DNA from: Pontederia crassipes
Lineage: Eukaryota > Streptophyta > Magnoliopsida > Commelinales > Pontederiaceae
Assembly: GCA_030549335.1 (NCBI GenBank)
Contig: CM060196.1
Location: 20,294,501 to 20,358,500, forward strand
DNA: 64,000 nt
Direction of reading: 5' to 3'
Both the position numbers and the translations under genes were made by a program. This document shows, one piece after another, positions 58,244 through 64,000 of the stretch. The notes under the pieces were generated by a model that was given only the letters and a program-made list of their open reading frames with translations, was not told the origin of the DNA and did no database searches. Numbering within the stretch: the stretch's first letter is position 1; the number at the start of each line of letters is the position of its first letter.

Positions 58244-59280
58244 ATTGAAAACGAAGTAATTGTTGCCATTACATGTCCATGATTTGGCACCACGTGACCT
58301 TCCTTTAACGAAAGAAATTAAGTTGTTCAGTTTAATACTGTAAACAATAGGACTCATTAATAGGTAGCTTAGGAATAATTTTTAAACTTTTATTTTGTAT
58401 TACCAAGTTTTTAAATTTTATATTTAATTTGAAAACATACTTGATTTCTTAAACGGTATCATTTAAGAATTTTAAATTTTATTTTCATATTTTAATTAAG
58501 TGATTTATAATTTAAATGCTTAATTTAATTAATATGAATGTGTTGATATGGTCAGCCCATTCTTAATATTTTGTTATCTTCTTTATTTGTATTTGTAACA
58601 AAAATAACATTAGTGAACAAATAAATTGTCTATACTTTATAAAGGGGAGGCTTTGAAGCATTGTAAAGCTTATTTATTTTTTACTTTCTTTTTTTCAAAT
58701 CTTTTATAATATTCCTTTTAGTCTATTCACATACTTCTAACGCTTTAACTTTAGCAATAATAAATTAATATAATAATTAAATGTTAACAATTAGCTATTG
58801 GTTATTAAAAATAAGATATGTTTACTCTATAAGGAATAACTCTACGCATTCATTTTTCACATTTTTGTATTGATTAGTGATGCAAATAGAGAATGAAATC
58901 GTATGTGTGGGATCATTTGAATCGTTGAATTTTAAAGAAAACTTTAATTCTATGCTCACTCGACAAAACCTTAAATGTACAAATGCTTGCATAGGAGCAT
59001 GCAATTTTCCAATAAGAGTACTTGTACTTATCATGCCCCTATGTAGCTTTTTTTTAATAAGTTTTAAAATTTTATAATCCCAACTTATACTTATATGATC
59101 TTAAGTATACAATTGTCCTTGTAGTACATAATGGAGTGGAACCATAGAGAGAGAGGATGTTTTGTTTCTTAAACTTTTGTTATTCTAAAATAAAAGAGTC
59201 TGATTTGAATGGTAAAGGATTTTAAATTAACACTATCAAATTTGAAATGCAGAATAACCCTTTTTGGACGATCACACTAC
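58244..59280. other. AT-rich intergenic sequence
   Basis: No gene, RNA or repeat family recognised. Short frames (for example 58,877-59,077) have no family character and overlap on both strands. Confidence 0.5.
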
Positions 59281-59292
59281 AAAATAAAAGAG

Positions 59293-59860
59293 TCTCACCT
59301 CTGAGGGATGTCCGAAGTCGCGACCGGAGAGAGGGAGACGAGCGGTTCCGCAGCAGCGTTCATCACCTACGGCATTGCACAAAGAGAGGGGATTGAGGAC
59401 GGGAGAACCTCTGAGAGAGTAGATTGAGAGGGGGAGGGAAGGATGGCGGTGTCTCACCTCTTAGGGATGTCCGGAGTCGCGACCGGCAAGAGGGAGATGA
59501 GCGGCTCCGACAGCAGCGTTTGTCACCTACGGCATTGCATGAAGAGAGGGGATTAAGGGCGGGAGAACCTCTGAGAGAGTAGATTGAGAGGGGGAGGGAA
59601 GGATGGCGGCGTCTCACCTATGGTGAATGCCCGAACTCCCGGCCAGCGAGAGGGAGTCGCAGTCGCCTGGGGCTCCCGCACGGAGAATGCTCGTGATGGA
59701 GGCGGAGGATTTCTTTTTTTTCTCCAGTGAGATATCTGAGCCATTCCTTTGAATCGTACGATCGGGATTCTCCTGTTCAAACTTAGCCATGCGATGTTGC
59801 ACGGACGGTCGAGATGAGGGCATTTCATGGCGCTGCACGAATGGGTGTTTTATGCCCATT
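59293..59860. repeat. 160 bp tandem duplication with a third diverged unit
   Basis: Units 59293-59451 and 59452-59611 are ~90% identical, beginning TCTCACCTCT and ending GGGAAGGATGGCGG. A third, strongly diverged start (TCTCACCTATGGTGAATGCC) begins at 59612 and continues into unique sequence to 59,860. On the minus strand each unit encodes the same Pro/Leu/Ser-rich peptide, open across the repeats but without a family match. This could be the first exon of a decayed gene or part of an unknown mobile element. Confidence 0.7.
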
Positions 59861-59864
59861 TAAT

Positions 59865-59865
<1 letters not shown>

Positions 59866-59897
<32 letters not shown>

Positions 59898-60240
59898 TTT
59901 TTGTTAATTGAGAAATGGAAGAATAAAACGATAACAAGAATTAGAAGTAGCAGATGGTATAAATTTTCCAAGCTTGGGAACTCCTTTTAGAGTTAGACAT
60001 GATTTTGCTATGTTGAACAGTTCAGCTAAATCGAATGCAAAGTTAGAAGAACTCTACGTGGGAGTTATTTATGTTTTTCGGTAATAGAACTATGCTAAAA
60101 CATTATTTCGTTATGTTAAAACATAAAGGTCTATGAGAACATGCAAGTTATTTATGTTTTTCAATAATAAAATTAAGAAGATATAAAGACTCACAAAGTG
60201 GGTAAAAGATTTAAAAGCATAAATTTCATATATTAAATTG
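59866..60240. repeat. (AT)n tract and AT-rich sequence
   Basis: (TA)n at 59,867-59,895, then AT-rich DNA with TTATTTATGTTTTTC repeated near 60,065 and 60,149. No gene. Confidence 0.6.
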
Positions 60241-60440
60241 CAAAGTTTTAAAAAATTAATCGGACAAGCCGGTCCAACTGGTTCAATCGCGAATCGCAAC
60301 TACGAATCGACCATCCGTCTGACCCAAACTAATACATCATCTCAGTTTTGATAAAAAAAATTGGCATGAACCGGTAAAAATAAAAAAAAAATCGGAATGA
60401 ATTGCAACAACTCAGTTGTTTTATTTTTTTGTAAAAAGAA
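60241..60440. repeat. Fragment related to the hAT-like elements
   Basis: CGGACAAGCCGGTCCAACTGGTTCAATCG at 60,262 resembles the subterminal GC-rich sequence of the next two elements (AGACCGGACCGATTGGTTCAG at 60,520). No termini or TSD seen. Confidence 0.4.
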
Positions 60441-60499
60441 ATTAATGAGTGGAAATGAAAATTATTATGATTAAATTTGAAAACTTTTAGTATAAAAAT

Positions 60500-61363
60500 T
60501 ATAGTTATTAAAACCAGACCGGACCGATTGGTTCAGCCACAAATCGGCTGCTGGTATGGTCCGAATTAAATTAAAACCGTTTCAACCACTAAATAAAAAA
60601 ATCTGGTTCAACATTTAAAGTGCAAAAATTAGAAAATAAAAGTAAAAATAGGATTTAAAAGTTAGAAAGGAAGGTAAAAAAAGAGAAAGTATTTGAATTA
60701 AGAATTGGTAAAATTAAAAAGGAAATAAATGTGGGAAATCAATATGCGAGAGAAATTATTGGAAATAAAAAAGCAAAGTATTAAAATGAAAATAAAGAAG
60801 AAAATAAAAGGAAGTAAGTGTGATGTATGGAAAATTAAGTTAATTTATTACCATCACAAAATAGTATAAAATAATTAATATAGTATATCAATAATAATAA
60901 CTTAAAGTTTTTTATGAATATTAAAAATTTTAATAATTTTATTATTAAAATGTAAATAAATATGGGAATTAATGGGGAGAGAGGAATTAATGGAAATAGA
61001 AAAATAAAAATATTAAAATGAAAGTAAAGAAAAAAATAAACATGAGAGTGATATTTGTCAAAATTTAATTAATATAATATCACCATAAAATATTATTGAG
61101 GAATAAAATAAAATAATTAATATACTATATTAATAATAAAAATTCAAACTCTTTTTGTGAACATTAATATTTAAATAAATATTTGTTTATTATATTTTAT
61201 TATGAATTATAAGCATTATATAATATTTATTATATATACAATTATTTTAAATAATATTAATTTAATAAAATCCGATTGAACTCGATTGAATCTGATCAAA
61301 CTAGTTAAACCACGACCCAATTGATCGTCCGGTCGGGTGGCCGATTCGGTTTTAATAACATTG
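60500..61363. mobile_element. hAT-like non-autonomous element 1
   Basis: 864 bp flanked by an 8 bp direct repeat, ATAAAAAT (60492-60499 and 61364-61371). Inverted ends: the left reads TATAGTTATTAAAACC and the right, reversed, CAATGTTATTAAAACC, followed by GC-rich subterminal sequence (ACCGGACCG / CGGACGATC). The core is AT-rich and non-coding. An 8 bp TSD fits the hAT superfamily, although the AT-rich TSD could arise by chance. Confidence 0.6.
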
Positions 61364-61371
61364 ATAAAAAT

Positions 61372-61850
61372 GGAAATAAAAAAATGATGAAAGATAGGAG
61401 ATTGGAAATTTAATAGGAGAAAATAAGGAAGCATAATAAATAATAATTGATGAAAAGAAAGTAAGGTTGAATAATAGGAAAGTTAATTCATGGGATATTA
61501 TAATAATAATAGTAATGATAATTTGAGTAAGCAATACTCTTTTAAAGCATAACAATAAGATCAGTAAACTAAAATAAAAATAAAAAATCAAGATAAAAAA
61601 TATTATAAGTGCAAAACCATTATTTTCCAAAGGAAAAAAAACATGAAAAATAATAAGAAAAAATTATCGTTAAAAAATAATTATGGAAGGGAACAAAAAA
61701 TACACTAATAGAAAAGTTAAAAGTGAATTATAGTTTTAATATTGAATCACCAACATTGTATAAACAATAAAATCATAATAATATATTTGTGTTTGTGATT
61801 TTGAATAGGCATTAATTTTTAGAACATAACAATTGATATTTTCATACTAA
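61372..61850. other. AT-rich spacer
   Basis: Nothing recognised; the hydrophobic minus-strand frame (61,352-61,630) is poly-A/T derived. Confidence 0.5.
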
Positions 61851-61858
61851 TTTATAAC

Positions 61859-62628
61859 CAATGTTGTAAGACCCGGACCGGACGTCGACCCGGATAAGTC
61901 TCCGGGTCAGGTTGGACCGGTCGAACCGGTTAACCCGGACGGTCGGACCGGATATTAATAAAATAATATAAAAAGATAAATTGAAATACTTATATATTCT
62001 TATCAATAATTAATATATTTCTACAACAAAGTACATATGATTAAATCATTTTAATTAAAATTAAAAAATCAAATGTGACATATTTAACTATTGATATGAG
62101 TTTTATGTGATTTTAATATATTCAATTACAATTTACAAATTCATTTTCTCAAATTTAACTTTACTTAAACTAGAAAGATTATTGTAGTTTCTATTTTTTA
62201 ATTTAATTAGGTAACTAATCTTTTCATATTTAATTTTTGACATTTAAAATATTATAAAATTTCTTATCAAACAAAATAATTATATAAATGACTGATGATA
62301 CCATTGTATAATATAAAATAACTTGGCATTCAGATAAATAAATATAGCACAGTGGTATATACACATAAGTTGGTTTCAGGAGGTCTTGAGTTCAAAACTC
62401 AGAGTCCACATTATTTCAAGATATTTTCAATTTTTGGACTGGCCGGTTCTTGCAAAACCGCCGGTTCAACGGTTCAACCCGGTTTTAGGCGGGTTTTGAT
62501 CGGTCTTGACCGGTTCGAAACGGTCTGAATCCTAATCCGGTTTTGGGGTCGAACCAAACCCGCCCAGAGTGGCGGTCGACGGTTGGACCGGTCGGACCGG
62601 CCGGTCCGGTCCGGTCCAAACAACCATG
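61859..62628. mobile_element. hAT-like non-autonomous element 2
   Basis: 770 bp with an 8 bp direct repeat, TTTATAAC (61851-61858 and 62629-62636). The ends are imperfect inverted repeats: left CAATGTTGTAAGACCCGGACCGG; right, reversed, CATGGTTGTTTGGACCGGACCGG. Both subterminal regions are packed with CCGGTCCGG/GACCGGTC repeats (61,872-61,950 and 62,440-62,620). The core is AT-rich and contains a tRNA-like segment. No transposase. Confidence 0.7.
62345..62405 (+). repeat. tRNA-like (SINE-like) segment inside hAT-like element 2
   Basis: TAGCACAGTGG fits the Pol III A-box consensus (TRGYNNARNNG). 34 bases later AGTTCAAAACT resembles a B box within a T-arm-like hairpin (TGAG TTCAAAA CTCA). Layout and wording (CAGGAGGTCTTGAGTTC) resemble the tRNA-derived head of plant SINEs. 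No acceptor stem or functional anticodon could be assigned, so this is not called a tRNA gene. Confidence 0.5.
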
Positions 62629-62803
62629 TTTATAACTACTAGTGGCTTATTATTTATCTACTATATTGTATTACCGATGATGTTTATATTCAAAATTATT
62701 AAAAAATATTATTATTTTAAAAGAATTTGATTCAATCCAGTTAAATTCGATGTAACTGATATAACCATAATCTAATTAGAATTATGATCCAACTACTGTA
62801 AGT

Positions 62804-62820
62804 CCCGCACGATGTGCGGG
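62804..62820. repeat. Perfect 7 bp GC hairpin
   Basis: CCCGCAC-GAT-GTGCGGG in an AT-rich setting. Such short GC hairpins occur near Helitron 3' ends, but no CTRR terminus is seen at the expected distance on either strand. Confidence 0.6.
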
Positions 62821-63334
62821 TATGAAAGAAAGTTACAATATTAATAAAATATATTTAATTTTAATTATGTATTTTCATTTGAACTAAATTAATAAATATA
62901 TTTTTGTAAAAAAAATAAATATGAATAATATTTATGTTTAGCTTTGAGTTTTCTTGCTGATTGAAAAATAATTTTACTATTTTTATTTACAAAATATAAA
63001 ATATCATAGTAAAGGGCCAATGAATTAGATAACCTCCTTTAAGATCTTTAACCAATGAATAATGGCTAGTGGATAGAACCTAGATTCAACAATGGATCAA
63101 ATAAATATTGTTAAAATTAATGATTAAATAAGCCGATAAGTCAAAATATGTTATAATAATGTTATTGATTTTTATTATTTAATATTTCATCCACAAAGTA
63201 TTTGAAACCACATGTTTGAAGTAATATTTAATTATTAAATATGGTATTTCCTCCTAATTTTGAGTAAAAAATGTTCCTAACACCATGTATGGTGTAAATT
63301 CATCGACTTGTAGGAGATGTTTTCATTATGCTCT

Positions 63335-63397
63335 ACGCATGCTTCCAAATAATATCCGAGTGTTCTAATTATTTGGAAGCATGCGTAAAACACTCGA
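63335..63397. repeat. 19 bp inverted repeat interlocked with an 8 bp inverted repeat
   Basis: The 19 bases at 63335-63353 are the exact reverse complement of 63368-63386 (ACGCATGCTTCCAAATAAT). In addition CGAGTGTT (63358-63365) in the 14-base loop is complementary to AACACTCG (63390-63397) beyond the stem, giving an H-type pseudoknot topology if transcribed. Confidence 0.85.
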
Positions 63398-63411
63398 ATA
63401 AGAATATAATA

Positions 63412-63975
63412 AAATAGCTCACAGTGAGAGCTATAATTATAGAAAGAAATAATATTGTATAAAAATGTTTACTTTTGTACACTAATAATATTTAAGAACA
63501 AATTCAATCATATAAATATGCTATAAATGTATACGATAATGCTTAAAGATAAATAAAGAAATATTCTCTATAAAGAGAAATTAGATAGTTGTGAGGATTT
63601 TATAAATTAAATAAAAAATAATATAATTCTGGTAGGATTAAAAGGAATTACTTTATAGAACAAAAAGTTGCTCATAAAAATTGGTGATAGAATATGGTCA
63701 CAAAAGTATTATGTAAAATATTTTAAATTCTTTTTATTTACTTACTTCTTGACATATATATAAATTTAATAAATTAAACAAAAATTAATAAGAACTGGCA
63801 ATGCTTTAACAAATTAAGAAAAACCAATTATGACATAAACCAAAAGGAATTATTTTATAAAAAAATAGAATGTGTGGTCATAAAAAGGTTGTAGATAGAA
63901 ATAGCTCATAGCGAGGACTATCAAAATAATATACTACAAAAATTATTGTCTTTTTTTCACTAACAATATTTTAAG
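63412..63975. repeat. Two diverged copies of an ~80 bp AT-rich repeat
   Basis: 63,412-63,495 (AATAGCTCACAGTGAGAGCTAT ... CACTAATAATATTTAAG) and 63,899-63,975 (AATAGCTCATAGCGAGGACTAT ... CACTAACAATATTTTAAG) are colinear, ~487 bp apart. Family unknown. Confidence 0.6.
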
Positions 63976-64000
63976 AGAAATGTCATTATATACAAATTAT

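Larger units (their letters stand above)
62637..64000. other. AT-rich right edge with short repeats
   Basis: 62,725-62,800 (GATTCAATCCAGTTAAATTCG...) looks like a CpG-depleted relic of the right end of hAT-like element 1 (61,266-61,330). The rest is AT-rich with no gene; three small structures in it are listed separately. Confidence 0.45.

Noticed and set aside
59276..59292. CACTACAAAATAAAAG as a CACTA left terminus
   Set aside because: No matching inverted terminus or subterminal repeats found downstream; the sequence does not match the CACTA right end at 52,485.
62345..62405. Functional tRNA gene
   Set aside because: No acceptor stem, anticodon arm or terminator could be built around the A and B boxes.
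62804..62820. Helitron 3' end
   Set aside because: The hairpin is present but there is no CTRR within the expected ~10-12 bases on either strand, and no TC-type 5' end was found.

Overview
The window is a repeat-dense, intron-containing stretch of a flowering-plant nuclear genome. The evidence is plant chromovirus (Tekay-like) and LARD/Athila-like retrotransposons, a CACTA end, hAT-like elements and a plant SABATH methyltransferase relic. It is AT-rich apart from GC-rich blocks inside long terminal repeats (LTRs). I cannot name the species. I found no intact host gene; the only recognisable host-type gene is the SABATH pseudogene at 41.7-44.0 kb.

Left part (0.5-25.6 kb): a four-level nest that can be read from target-site duplications (TSDs). 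The outer layer is a ~4.2 kb solo LTR (family C, 557-25607, TSD TGTGT/TGTGC). It was split by a LARD-type, Athila-related element (family B, 4130-24925, TSD GGCAC). The 5' LTR of B then took two insertions. One is a 3.8 kb element (A, 4299-8085, TSD GTGCA) whose two ~1.7 kb LTRs lie head-to-head as an inverted repeat around a 349 bp spacer carrying one tRNA-Asp-type primer site. The other is an 8.9 kb decayed Ty3-type element on the minus strand (D, 9237-18149, TSD TAATA/TAATC). Element A is the most unusual structure in the window.

Middle part (25.6-49.3 kb): GC-rich pseudo-palindromic and AT-rich DNA; a full-length but broken Tekay-like Ty3 retrotransposon on the minus strand (29230-37817, TSD GCTGC) with gag, protease, RT, RNase H, integrase and chromodomain remnants; a solo LTR of family D (37871-39871, TSD TCCTT); the four-exon SABATH pseudogene (41719-43978); and an inverted second solo LTR of family C (45248-49259, TSD AAATC).

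Right part (49.3-64 kb): a CACTA right end with a Transposase_24-like fragment and a palindrome-rich tandem array; a (TTA)n tract; a small non-autonomous LTR element (E, 54012-57637) holding three ~210-240 bp tandem repeats in one open frame; a 160 bp tandem duplication; two hAT-like non-autonomous elements with 8 bp TSDs, one carrying a tRNA-like segment; and AT-rich DNA with an unusual interlocked palindrome.

A motif close to AACCCGGGCCGAGTT is clustered in the LTRs of three different families (B, C and the Tekay-like element), about 450-1100 bp downstream of the LTR TATA box. All coordinates and alignments were read by eye; identities are approximate.
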